Of a DNA stretch of 64,000 nt, positions 25,101 to 34,335 are shown one piece after another; positions within the stretch are counted from its first letter, which is position 1; the number at the start of each line of letters is the position of its first letter. The position numbers and the translations under genes are program-made. Below the pieces are notes generated by a model, which saw only the letters and a list, made by a program, of their open reading frames with translations, was not told where the DNA came from and ran no database searches. The DNA is from Yponomeuta sedellus (lineage: Eukaryota; Arthropoda; Insecta; Lepidoptera; Yponomeutidae), in NCBI GenBank assembly GCA_934045075.1, contig OW203722.1, positions 12,586,796 to 12,650,795 of the forward strand, given 5' to 3'.

Positions 25101-27287
25101 ATTTAGAGGCTAAAAATTCCACCCATGCCGGGATTGAAACCCGCGACCTCTGGCTATCCGTGCCAGCGCTCTATCCAACTGAGCTAATGGGCGACTCACC
25201 GGCATCAGTGAAATTTCGAACCTCTTTACACCATTCTCTGTATTACGTACAGGCATATTATTATGGAAAGTCTTAATAAACTTTAAGACATTCCATATTA
25301 AGTAATTCTTACATAACCTTAATTTTATAAAGATTTGATTTCTATTTTTACATCTTAATGAATACACTTCATAGCTTTAACATTTGCACGGCAACGTAAG
25401 TGGATTGAAACTAAGTATATTTTTATAGATATGACAGCTGCGTGCGTTGCGTGCTAGACCCTTACTGCGGTTGGGATAAAGAAGTCGGCTCTTGCCACCC
25501 ATACACTCCGGGGCTTCTTCACGATGCCACCAACTCCACGCCTTCTTTATGTGAAGCTAGTGCCCCGCAGAAGACAATTAGAGCCGGTTATGGACAGAGC
25601 GTTCACTTAGCGGCGTTTGCACGGACGCCCGACGCTTTGAAGGAACAACACGCTGTTTGGTACCACCATTCAAGAGAGAAGGGGCGTTACAGGATTAACG
25701 TCAAGTAAGTCAAGTGTACTCTTTTATTTCTGGTCAAGTCGTAAACTTATATTGCACCGTTTTATTTGAACAGCAGTGCACCACTTTTATGTCAAATCGC
25801 TCTCGAAACCCGTATCACTTTTATGTGAAATCGCACTTGAAATCCGATTCTGAGGTTTTTCTACTATCATACTAGTAATATGAGTAACATAAATTCTAGT
25901 CTTGCTGTACGCCGACACTGAAGTAACAAGATTAAATTGCTATGTACTATTAATTACAAATTATGGTATCGTCCATTTAAATTGACTTTAAATTGTCCTC
26001 AGCACGGGTGAGTGCAACAAAAAGAATATAATCTTTTGTTTCCTTAAGTCAAAAATCGAAAAAGTGGATTTGTGTTGTGTCTTAGTGAGTGGTGTTTCTT
26101 AAACGTATGATTGAATGAATTATCAGTAACCAACTTGATAGAAATTATTTCTTTCTGTGCTTTTATCACTTTTATCAAAGGTTTGGTCTAGACATCTCGG
26201 AAAATGTCATGTGAAACGAAATGTATACTACATTTAATCACAATCATTACAGATAATCGAACGATACTTATGAAAAACAATAACCTTTCTAGTTTTGCCA
26301 AGAAGTTACCATGCAATAGTCGCTAATTTGGGCCGTTTTATGTTTAGCTCGGATCACGTCCTGTTAACTTCGGAGCGAGGGCTAGTGCTGCTCTCTGTGT
26401 CGGAACAAGACAGCGGACGGTACGAGTGCTACTTCGGGCCCACTTTATTAGTGTCATACAACCTAGATATAGACATGCACAGGTGAGACAAGAAAAATAG
26501 CACCATCAAAATAGCCATTCACTTTTTACTTTACGATATATATTGAAGTACGATACTATTTGAAATGCAACGGCATTTTTTGTACCTCCCTAGCAAAATG
26601 TTCTTTGTATGTGGAGACTATTAAGAGATATGTCAATTGTATAGAGTACGCAATAGTTGGTAACGGTGAACAGATAATTCTGACGATAACTGTTTCATTC
26701 TAGATGTACTCAGCCGAGCAAATCGCAGGAGTACAAGCAGGTGTACTCGGACTGGTGTCACGAGTTCGAGAAGTATAAGAGCGCGATGAAAGCCTGGGAG
26801 TCGCGACAAATGGTGAGCATATTATTCTGTTTACACCCCCAAAATTACATATACTGCTACGTTACACAAAAAAGCAGCAACTTTACGCCTGAATATTTCA
26901 TTCATAATCGCGTTATTATTCGTAATTGCAGCGTGTAAAATGGTAGTATTTCGATGAAACAGCGTTTTAATGTGAAGTAATAACAATTAGAGCACCAACT
27001 AGCGTTTTATGGGAAACATCTAAATTTTTTATTAAGTAAAATCTCTTTGAAGTCGAAAAGCCCAGGCCCTTATTGATTATTCATTTATTTGAGCGTAATC
27101 TTTAAACACAAGACAATCACTGTAGCGCGGCCCCAAGTTCACGAAAAAATGTTCGTCCCCACTTTGACGGAGTGAAACAAATGATTATGCTAATTCCGGT
27201 CGTCAATTCCAGCAATGTTCGAAGAGCCTGAACGCATCGAGCCAGCAGAACAGCATGCCCAACGAGATCGTCGCTTCGCTGCGGTGA
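16099..27287 (+). CDS. Sema2a: Semaphorin class 2 (Sema2a-like), 13 exons, 5' end missing
   Basis: Secreted axon-guidance ligand; the family acts through plexin B on growth cones. Exons: 16099-16186, 20725-20776, 21989-22159, 22907-23177, 23407-23637, 23721-23866, 23941-24056, 24552-24706, 24845-25022, 25429-25704, 26348-26482, 26704-26812, 27213-27287. All have AG/GT borders, every phase matches its neighbour, and the total is 2003 nt, giving 666 complete residues and a TGA stop. Order: sema domain (EFSCGNLFYRTL ... NWATYLKARLNCS ... PEPRPGTC), PSI (RYDSCVRCVLDPYCGWD), one Ig domain (WYHH ... DSGRYEC), then a short tail with no transmembrane helix, as expected for class 2. Several N-glycosylation sequons are visible. 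Missing: the signal peptide and the few residues before the conserved EFSCG block, since exon 1 here opens mid-codon. The split between 2a and 2b is by resemblance only. The Ig domain lacks its B-strand cysteine. Confidence 0.95.
16255..16400 (+). mobile_element. LINE C-terminal fragment in Sema2a intron
   Basis: GGAAAACGCAAAGTAGGGCG followed by a frame reading GRSSSLDGQAEADKAGWIR resembles the GKRSVGRPxxRWxD...GxxWxR end of the LINE fragments at 2325 and 13560. The match is partial. Confidence 0.4.
16637..16985 (-). mobile_element. SINE family D in Sema2a intron
   Basis: On the minus strand it runs from GGAATCAATCACTAGAGTTAA through GCAACAACAGGCGCGGTCAG and CGTTGGTGCCGGCTGTCATG to a conserved end, GACCCGTGCCCCAACAGTGG. 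It aligns along its whole length with the + strand copy at 44812-45228 and, at its 3' end, with 62556-62665 and 49215-49265. Confidence 0.8.
17073..17765 (+). pseudogene. Non-LTR retrotransposon RT C-terminal fragment
   Basis: The longest open frame in the window (about 230 codons) reads EQVKEFVYLGSLFTRDGKCE early, then VPTLMYGSETWV, then MLLWFGHVERIKEERVTKQI and GRAGKGRPRRTYIDQIGDVL. These are the region just after the polymerase core of a LINE reverse transcriptase (YLGS...D, LYGSETW, GHVxR, GRPRxxW-like). The polymerase YxDD core and endonuclease are absent, so the copy is 5'-truncated but has kept a long open frame, suggesting fairly recent insertion. It lies in the same strand sense as Sema2a within its 4.5-kb intron. 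Further pieces of this family are at 1617-1796, 60046-60300 and 61360-61460. Confidence 0.88.
17805..18010 (-). mobile_element. SINE family C copy in Sema2a intron
   Basis: Contains CTGCAGGGCACAGGCCTTCT, TCAGAGAGAGTAGGGGCTTA, ATCACCACGCGTGCCCACCG, then GCGATTTCAACC and a CTATTTTCCTTCACAGATAA stretch. These are the body of the family best seen at 50093-50365. It directly follows the RT fragment. Confidence 0.7.
18011..20317. other. Sema2a intron sequence
   Basis: Intronic, with no recognisable gene. The pair of overlapping frames at 20082-20507 is explained by the inverted-repeat element at 20318-20520. Confidence 0.5.
20318..20520. mobile_element. MITE-like inverted-repeat element in Sema2a intron
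   Basis: AACTTGGTACGGGCCGGACA with GCGG (20346-20369) is matched in reverse complement, with one mismatch, by CCGCTGTCCGGCCCGTGCCA with AGTT (20471-20494). Similarity continues outward through TAATACTATTAA-type sequence on both sides, giving arms of about 45 bp. A non-autonomous DNA element fits. Confidence 0.65.
20725..20776 (+). CDS. Sema2a: Sema2a exon: sema domain
   Basis: Short 52-nt exon after TTCCAG. It reads DRVFRLNLTDISQSHCE with an NLT sequon and ends in a GTAAGT donor at phase 0. Confidence 0.93.
21989..22159 (+). CDS. Sema2a: Sema2a exon: sema domain
   Basis: 57 codons in phase 0 at both ends, from KDAMLLEASNVARCVSKGKS through CRNHIRVLQPVGDGQRLYVC to GTNAHSPKDWVVY. RLYVCGTNA is the characteristic sema propeller blade motif. 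GC-rich codon use contrasts with the flanking introns. The donor is GTGAGT. Confidence 0.95.
22575..22765 (+). mobile_element. Partial copy of inverted-repeat element E
   Basis: TTATAAAACAAGTTACATAT, GATTTTTATTCAATAGT and ...GACCCCAAAGCACCTTAAA match the right terminus of the element at 45582-46119. The left terminus was not found here. Confidence 0.6.
22907..23177 (+). CDS. Sema2a: Sema2a exon: sema domain
   Basis: Starts after CGCTTGCAG and reads LNLTHLPRHEYIPGIGLGVA then KCPYDPADNSTAVW and LPALYAGTNAEFTKADPVIF, ending KYDSKWLD at a GTGAGT donor in phase 1. The in-frame ATG upstream (22877) lies in the intron and is not the start. Confidence 0.95.
23407..23637 (+). CDS. Sema2a: Sema2a exon: sema domain signature
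   Basis: Contains FVGSFDVEDYVLFFFRETAV, CGKAVYSRVARVCKQDTGGK and the sema signature NWATYLKARLNCS. The final CAG codon of EIQSVYQ is split across the intron. Confidence 0.96.
23721..23866 (+). CDS. Sema2a: Sema2a exon: sema domain
   Basis: Reads SVYQMPGDTSRFYAAFTTGA then GLIGSAICTYTMEDIHEAFA and GRFKEQ. The introns on either side are only 83 and 74 bp. Confidence 0.95.
23941..24056 (+). CDS. Sema2a: Sema2a exon: sema domain
   Basis: Reads SSAWLPVLRARVPEPRPGTC and NNTEALPDNVLNFI. PRPGTC is a conserved sema motif. The final arginine codon is completed in the next exon. Confidence 0.95.
24552..24706 (+). CDS. Sema2a: Sema2a exon: sema domain
   Basis: Reads SHPLMDSAVRQEGDSPVFYK then RDLVLTTLVVDKQ and YTVFYAGT. 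The acceptor GAACTGTCCAAG has a weak pyrimidine tract, so the exact start rests mainly on the phase and on the conserved HPLMD. Confidence 0.9.
24845..25022 (+). CDS. Sema2a: Sema2a exon: end of sema domain
   Basis: Reads GEGEVYKIVQWPGGSRVADV, then ALAISRRTHALYVATDNRMR and ACSH, the last propeller blade leading into the PSI domain. Donor GTAAGG. Confidence 0.95.
25091..25256 (-). mobile_element. tRNA-derived SINE, family B, in Sema2a intron
   Basis: The minus strand from 25192 to 25121 folds like a tRNA: GCCCATTAGCTCAGTTGGAT (box A), GCTGGC-ACGGATA-GCCAG anticodon arm, GGTTTCAATCCC (box B, mutated), CATGGGT. Position 33 of the loop is C, unlike functional tRNAs. Four more copies lie at 41597, 41880, 56709 and 57007, all on the minus strand. 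Flanking CACCGGCATCAGTGAAATTT is shared with 41703-41730. Confidence 0.85.
25429..25704 (+). CDS. Sema2a: Sema2a exon: PSI and start of Ig domain
   Basis: Reads YDSCVRCVLDPYCGWDKEVG (PSI domain cysteine pattern), then ASAPQKTIRAGYGQSVHLAA and WYHHSREKGRYRINV. The Ig B-strand reads HLAAF, with no cysteine where one is expected. Donor GTAAGT in phase 2. Confidence 0.95.
26348..26482 (+). CDS. Sema2a: Sema2a exon: Ig domain
   Basis: After TTTTATGTTTAG it reads SDHVLLTSERGLVLLSVSEQ, then DSGRYECYFGPTLLVSYNLD and MHR. D-S-G-R-Y-E-C is the Ig F-strand motif. Confidence 0.93.
26704..26812 (+). CDS. Sema2a: Sema2a exon: C-terminal region
   Basis: Reads CTQPSKSQEYKQVYSDWCHE then FEKYKSAMKAWESRQM, a conserved class 2 C-terminal stretch. 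Donor GTGAGC at phase 0. Confidence 0.93.
27213..27287 (+). CDS. Sema2a: Sema2a last coding exon
   Basis: After GTCAATTCCAG it reads QCSKSLNASSQQNSMPNEIV then ASLR and the TGA stop at 27285-27287. There is no hydrophobic helix, consistent with a secreted protein. The exon is too short to show up in ordinary ORF scans. Confidence 0.9.
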   Translation, partial: QCSKSLNASSQQNSMPNEIVASLR

Positions 27288-28400
27288 TAGGGCACACCGC
27301 GCTAGTGATTAATGAAAGATTATACCGAGCTCGCTTTCATCTATAAACTATCCAACGTCTTCGGGCCGCGCCGCTCCGATGCCGCTTCCGTGATCCACGC
27401 TCCGCTCCGTAGCGATTGATCGAGCATATTTTTATCTCGAAAAAGTGAGTAATGTAGAGTCTGTATAAAATATCAGTCTCGATAACGCTTGCGACTACAA
27501 AGGAAAGAGGTTATTAGTTCGAATTCGAAGAGAATTTGTAACCGGAGCGGGCAAGCGGGAAGCGCCCCTATTTCTGCGAGGGGCTATCGGCGAGCGGGGA
27601 TGGATAATGTACTGAAGGGATGATCTGTTATAATACATTTGTTGGCCGCCCCGTCGCCGGCCGCCGTGATGGATGACTGAATCTCGTTGAACTTTCCTTA
27701 CGGATGCTACTGCACGGTTAATTTGCGCCGGTTTTATTTGTTTCTTTTGGCAAAGAAGCTATCTATTGATCAGTATGGCAATTCTGCAAAAGAACCTTCA
27801 AGAATTTTGCTTCCGTCTAGCATACTTTTGTTGGAGTAGGTATCTATCTACTTTATCAACACAGCCGTGTTGTTTATAAAACATTTTTTATTACAGTTCA
27901 CTTTTCAATTTGGCGTTAAATAATCTATTGGCGTAACAACAACAGAAGTTTCAAAAGATACCTATTATGTAGATACCTACTATTTTCATTGTTTACGGAA
28001 CAGGAACTGTTTCAGAAAGTTCAGCTTTTTCGCAAATGTCTTGAGTATGGACGAGACTCCACAAATACAAAATGCTGTGATACCAGTTATTGTTGGTCTT
28101 TATTGTGCTGTCAAGAGAAATTATAAAAAAAATGGAAATTGTCACGCTGACGAGCATTGTATGCAAGTCACGACGCAATAAATAAATGTAACTGTGAAAA
28201 TGTAAATAAAACACTGTTTTTTATCACAACGTTCGGTTATAATTATTATAAAAAGACATAATTTATTACATAATGTACCTATAAACCTATGTATGTATTC
28301 AGACAAGTTAATTGAAGTGCCGTGAAATCACGGTTGAAATACTTTGTTAGATTTAATAATAAAGAGCAATACAAACGCCAATTTAGATGTAAGTGTAAAC
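27288..28400 (+). other. Probable Sema2a 3' UTR
   Basis: Sequence downstream of the stop is GC-rich to about 27670, then AT-rich. Candidate AATAAA poly(A) signals occur near 28170-28210 and 28360. Which is used cannot be told from sequence. Confidence 0.4.
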
Positions 28401-31104
28401 ATAATTATTAAAGTTGCTTATTTTTACGATAAAACAAGCTTGCTTTGAAGCAAATCTTGAGCAATTTGAGCAAGTCTTGAGCAATTCTAGGGTCGGTGGA
28501 CTAAAAGCAAGTCCAAAACACTATAAGAAGTCACTACAACATTACTCTACTTATAACATTTTTATTACCTTTATTACATGAACGGAGAGCTGTCATGAAG
28601 CAATGACACGAACATACATGTTTCTTATAAAAAATTAATACCTAACTGCAAATTTTAAGTATTTTGTAAAACAGCTCTGAGATAAGGCCGGTGACCTGCA
28701 GTGGGACGTATATATATATGTTGACGTTTATGCTACCTATATATAGGCAACATAAAAATGTATAAAACAATTTAATTGCAATTGAACTTTATATGGTTTC
28801 AGTCCAGCGACCCTATGTTTTTTCAAAAGTTGATTTTTTTATTAATTGCTAAAATTTACTTTGTACTTGCTACTTTTTAAAGGTATGTCCGATAAATCAA
28901 AGTTACTTTTATAGATACAGTTATTTACATAGTTGCTTTTTGTGGTTAGCCTAGTTAAACATTTAGGTACAGAGTGAACGCCGTAAAATTAAATTTTTGG
29001 CTCTTTTTCCGATGTTTAAACCGAATTTACTAGTGTTGTTCTTTTATTTGTTAAACGTATGTCATTGGTTGGGTTTTGTTTTGGATATCTCGCTAGTATA
29101 GTGCCTTGTGACGCATGCTTATTGTATGTTAACAGAAATTATTTATTAATAGTTTATGTATTATAGACAAGTTCTAAAAGCTTAGAATTTAAGGTACTTT
29201 AAAGAATACATAGATTCAAAGGTCAAAGCAATAATGATTCACTAAAAATATTCTCAGTATTAAATTAATCCTATTTTGCTATGCTAGAGATTTTGCGATA
29301 TGTTAACTACGAGTTCTCAAATCCCTGAAATGATAAATGTTTTTTAGATTGATCTCACATATTTCCCAACGCGTTTTCTGTAACTATTTCTTAGATAGGT
29401 ATACCAAACCCGGTACGGCATGCATGTCCCATCTCACCATCTTCAATACTTTCTAGATACTTAAAAAACTGTAAATAGAGAATGTTAGTAGAAAAACGCC
29501 ATGTTTATTGTAAATGAGATAACATAATGAAGTACGATTGTTTTATAAACGGAACACAAGAAATAAACTAAATTATTTTAGAGCTATTGGTTTTTGTTCC
29601 TTCCTAAAAGCCAAGCTGAGGGATTTTTGTCTTTACATTTCACGCTACGATAAAATACGTTTCCGAGTGATTGTATCTTAATTACACTCTTAATTTGTGC
29701 ATTAATTGTTCACAATAGCAGTTCTTTATATCTTTTTACGGGTAATGAAAGTGTAATTTGAATATCGCGAACGGCGCCCGTCTTGGATCGGCGAGATCTA
29801 GAATTTAATTACCGAGGGGACTCGAATAATTGGCGACTTGCTTCTAATAGCTACGCTTCTTGCAAAGTATTAGTGAGATGCCCTCTATTTTCCCGACCCG
29901 CCTGTGGATATGATTGTGGGAGCAACAGTTAAAAACGATGCGGATATTTTGTTTTAATTTAGTTTAGTTTATTTGGCAAGGTAATAAATAAATAAATTAT
30001 AGGCCAAACACTACGCGTTTTTGTCGGTAATGCAACGTAATTAAACGTGTCTAATTGCGATTATTTTTTAGTTAAAACGTCATTATCTTATTCCCGACGT
30101 TTCGCACCGTTACAGTTGCCGTGGTCTCGGGTTGACTGAAGTGGCGAGTACAGTCAGTTATTGTGGGTAGTCACTTCTAATTTTTCGCAGCTGGCCGACA
30201 CACAACTCTTACTACGTCCACGGACAGTTTCAGTGATAAGGCAGTTTTACCTAATGAATAATCGCGATTAGACCCGTTTAATCTATAACTATGTATGCGT
30301 ATCGCGATTCGCGAATCATTAAGATATACTAATGCAATTAAATGCTGCCCAAGCCAATTTCTTACGGTACAAAATTATGTTTTGTTTGCAAAGTGTCATG
30401 TCAATACTACGGGTAGGTACTAGATGAGGAGTTCCCTCATAGCGAGACAATATTGACTACATAATCAGCTCTTGGTAATAAGCTGATGATGATGATTGAT
30501 GATGAATAAAGATTTCGCTTTCAAAATTAAACGTATTTGCAAAATCTCGGGCCCATTGATAGTGCCCGATGAGAAGAGCCGTCGTGTGAGGACAATCTTG
30601 GCTGCAGCATCGGGTTATTCTATAATTTGAATGTATTATCATCAGAATTGAACGAGCTTGCTACGCGGTTAAAGTTTTGCTTTCAAATTTCTAAGTACCT
30701 ACACATAGATGTGTAGTCAAATAAAAGTGTATAAAATAGACAGAGCTCCAGAAACGTATGAAGCTTTGATAGGAGCCGCGGGTTGGCTGGTGCCAATCAC
30801 CTGTCTAACTGCACCCGGAGTAGAACCCCGATCTGCAAAAGAAACAAAACACAAAAGGTCCAATATACGTGAAAGGTGCTGCGGATAGGATGTATACAGA
30901 AAAGTGTTGGTTCCCGTGCTCTCAACGCTAATTTACCTAACTTGAGGTGATGGTGCGCAAAAGACGTTTCGTCTTTCCGTTTTACTTGCATTCAAAATGT
31001 ACTGAAGGAGGGACGAAGCCCACACAAAGGACGTGGCGAGGGCTCGATTTCTATACAATGCGTCGCGTCTTTTCCGCGTCCTAGTCACATGTCCTTCCTG
31101 TGTG
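28401..31104. other. Gene-free spacer
   Basis: No gene. 28680-28725 contains GACCTGCAGTGGGACGTATA, resembling the degraded 3' end of the LINE family seen at 34270. 30480-30505 has a short (GAT)n tail of similar character. Otherwise nothing recognised. Confidence 0.4.
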
Positions 31105-31116
31105 CCCCCCCCCCCC
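31105..31116. repeat. C12 homopolymer
   Basis: Twelve consecutive C residues in otherwise mixed sequence. Confidence 0.98.
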
Positions 31117-31141
31117 AGGCTGCATTTATGTATTTTGGAAT

Positions 31142-31186
31142 AGGAAACTAAAAGCATATTTAGCTATAATATACTTTTAGTTTCCT
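31142..31186. repeat. Hairpin with 13-bp arms
   Basis: AGGAAACTAAAAG and CTTTTAGTTTCCT, separated by 19 bases. Confidence 0.85.
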
Positions 31187-31713
31187 GTGCACTCGACGGT
31201 TTCAAAAAAAATTATGCTACTTCTTATGATTAGAAAGTTTCCTGACATATTGCATTTAATTGTGTCCCGATTTCAAACATATAACGTCAAAATAGCTGCC
31301 AATTCGATTAGTAGGTACCTAGATCGCACATATGGTGCATTTCGTACCGAAAATAAAAAGAGGAAGAGATGAAGTACAAACGACTGAAAATTGAGCTTTA
31401 CTTCGAATCGAAGCGGACTAGAGGAGGAGATGAAGTACAGACGTATGCAAATCAAGCTTTACATATTTATTGAAGGATGCAATTTTTATGGAACGCGCAA
31501 AAAGTAAATTAAACTATGTTTGGCGTACTTTTCTTAATAGCTACTATGGTGCGCTCACTACGATTTTGCTAAAACATACACACTGTATACTCAGTTTTGT
31601 TAGGGCAGCTTTGCGACAAAAATATAAAGGTTTACCTGCTGTCTATAGAAGAAGTAGTTTATTTGCGAAGTCGAGACTTGCGAGCTGCATTGTCGCAGTT
31701 TTTTCCAAAAGTA

Positions 31714-31852
31714 TCTTCTTCTTCAGGCTATATTATGTAGTCCACCGCTGGACATAGCCCTCCCCTAATGAGCGCCATAGCGCCCTGTCTTCAGCTTGCC
31801 GCATCCAGCATCTGCCTGCAGTTTTTCGCAGATCGTCATCCCACCTGGTCGG
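31714..31852 (-). mobile_element. LINE 3' end, reversed
   Basis: The minus strand reads RWDDDLRK-like sequence, then ALWRSLGEGYVQ, then TATAGCCTGAAGAAGAAG-type tail. It is nearly the same as the + strand ends at 13620-13720 and 62330-62430. Confidence 0.88.
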
Positions 31853-32099
31853 ATTATGATTTCAGCAATTCAACAAATAAAAGGGGGCTATAATAAATAT
31901 CCCCCGATTACTTTCGCAGTCGGGCAAACTTAGAGATAATGATTATACGAGTATGTATGCTTACCATGTGTAAAGTGTAGGTATCATGGGCGTACCCAGG
32001 ATTTTCTGCAGATAAAAAGTAAGTGGGGTAAGTAAGTATGTTAATTATTTATTCATTTAATTATTTATACCTATGTGGTTTAAGTAAGTTTACGAGTAG

Positions 32100-32280
32100 G
32101 TATATAAATTTCGTTGAATTCCAAATCTCAATATTTCTGTATTGCACCGACTACCCGTCTCTAATTTCTTTCTTGTCTCCGTCTATGGTTGCCTGGAAGA
32201 AATGGCTTTTACTAATAAGGCCTCTGTGTACAATAAAAAGTAATTTCTGTGTACAATAAAGAATATTCTATCTATCTACC
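32100..32280 (+). mobile_element. LINE 3' end with last RT codons
   Basis: A frame reads MVAWKKWLLLIRPLCTI before GTACAATAAAGAATATTCTA and a TCTATCTATC run. The W-K-K-W-L-L-L-x-R-P end and the tail recur at 36180-36380 and, reversed, at 41330 and 56115. Confidence 0.75.
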
Positions 32281-33654
32281 TAAGTAAGAAAACGCAGTAC
32301 ATAGTAGGTACTAAAAATGTTAGTAACATCGAAAAAACTAGGAACTAAATTACATCATGCTGTAATTATTTTTTAAGTAAATTTTAGGAGGCAAGTGCCT
32401 CGGTTTACATACAAACGACTATGGTTCTTACGAAAGTTTTAGTTAATTAAATTGAACTCTAAAAACTTGAATCAGCCTTTCTGTTGGAGTTATTTAGTGG
32501 CTAACCGGCTGCCGCCAGCGTTCGACTCATAATTCCACCTCGGAGTGACGGCCGTAAATAACGAGATTTCACACAAATGCCTACAAACGACGTGCGATTG
32601 TGGATAGTGAGACTGAAATTAAAACCGAAGTTAAGAGTATAGAATAGAATCATAGTTATATTTAACATAAGGAAATCACTTTAGGATCTTCTAGGGAGAA
32701 AAGGGTAGTTATTCTTCTCAAATACGCAAGCAAACTTAATTGCTATGGTCTCAGTTTATTTATAATACACAATGCCACTCTATTGCTACCCGTATCAGAT
32801 CTCCCGATTTAATGCAGGGTACCTAAACAGCACTGTACCGACATTCCCTACGCCACTATTGCGCGTTAGTGTTTTCGCTCGTACAATACAATAACTCTTG
32901 TCTTCGTAATCTCAGTGTTTTGCGGAGTCCCACAAATGCACACTAGATACGTATACTGGCAGGAAACTTCTACTACACGCTCGTAAATTCGGCCTTTTCT
33001 GCGAACTTTGTAATTAGTTTGCGAGATGCAAATAAGTTAGTGCTTTCAAGGTTTAACAAGATTTCGGTGGATCTAATTTGTGTACGTTTCGACGTTGTTT
33101 GGCATTGTAGCCTTTTAGTTACGGCTTCGCAATCATGAAAGTATAATTTCATTGAATTCAGCTTTCTAGACGTTATTTCGATTATCCTTTGAATTTCCAC
33201 CCCGCTACGCTACAGGCTCGGCTGGCTTCACTAGCGGTCGATTTCGTTGCAAGTAATCGAATTAGGGAAAGGGCCAATAGGGTTCCTACCTATGTGCGTT
33301 TAAGTCGAACGATAGAGCAACTGAAGGGCCGCTAAACAAAATGTGAGCAATGGTACGCATGATCGATCTATAGCTGCAACAGTATCCTCCTATACATCCG
33401 AATGTGGAGGGCTCTCATCAGTACTAACAACTTGTTGATGGCGAAAACCTTCGAAATCTCAAAATTAATTAAATTACAACCTACATAATAGCACTGCAGT
33501 CATTATAATGGCGCAGGTGGCGACTTTAGATAGAACAGCTGATTCTGTTTTGTGATTCCGATAATCTTCTCATAGTGAAAGTTATTGCGACGAGTAGAAT
33601 CCGTCATGTGTATAAATATATGGGCATTTTGTATACCCTATAATATATTATTAT
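32281..33654. other. Gene-free spacer
   Basis: No supported gene. The minus frame 32973-33200 has no recognisable features. Confidence 0.4.
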
Positions 33655-33720
33655 GTAGCTTTAGCAGCCTAAGCGTCCCGCTGCAAGGCACAAGACTTCT
33701 CTCAGAAATAAATTAGCAGC
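33655..33720 (-). mobile_element. SINE family C end fragment
   Basis: GTAGCTTTAGCAGCCTAAGC, GTCCCGCTGCAAGGCACAAG and ACTTCTCTCAG match the distal end of the copies at 50093 and 17805. Confidence 0.55.
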
Positions 33721-33946
33721 TCGGTTATCTCAAGCGCAGAGCTATGTGAAGACCTCGACGACACGATTCGCGCCTTTTAACGCGCTTAATTGTGAAAAGT
33801 CGCGACCTGTCAGAAAATTAATTGACAATTAAAATTGACTTACAAACGCGCGATTCGTTCCGTCATGCTACTAGTGCTGATTTCCTCACGAATTCATACA
33901 AAGCGTACCTATGTTTAAATGAGCGTCAAACCTGAAAACCGCTTTC

Positions 33947-34090
33947 TCACCTTTTCCCGTTGGTAAAGCGATAACACGCTTGAATATCAAGAGAGTCACC
34001 TTTTCCCGTTGGTAAAACGGTAACACGCTTAACTATCAAAAGAGAGGACGTGGGTTCGATTCTCGCCGTAGAGACCGCCGTATTTGATTT
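33947..34090 (+). mobile_element. tRNA-like SINE head with 49-bp tandem duplication
   Basis: TCACCTTTTCCCGTTGGTAA opens two tandem units (33947 and 33996) of 49 bp with a few mismatches. The second continues into ACGTGGGTTCGATTCTCG (box B) and CCGTAGAGAC. CGTTGGTAAAACGGTAACAC looks like a box A region. It is a tRNA-derived SINE head in which the 5' half was duplicated. Confidence 0.65.
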
Positions 34091-34269
34091 ATACTGTCCT
34101 ACTTAGTGACAGAAGGAAGTGGTATATGGAAGTGCGTGAAACTATCATTAGACGCTTTTAGTCTAATGTTTTGTTTTATTTTTTGTACTTTTTAGAAATT
34201 TAGAAAAACGGCTCTTTTAAAAGAACATGTTCATTCATGTTTACAATTGGACGCATTATGTGTGAAAAT

Positions 34270-34335
34270 TGGCAAAACTATGAGAGAGGCCTATGCCCTG
34301 CAGTGGGCGTTAAATGGCTGACGATGATGATGATA
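34270..34335 (+). mobile_element. LINE 3' end with (GAT)n tail
   Basis: GAGAGGCCTATGCCCTGCAG, TGGGCGTTAAATGGCTGACG and ATGATGATG form the familiar terminal end of the ORF2 LINE seen at 2325 and 13450. Confidence 0.65.
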
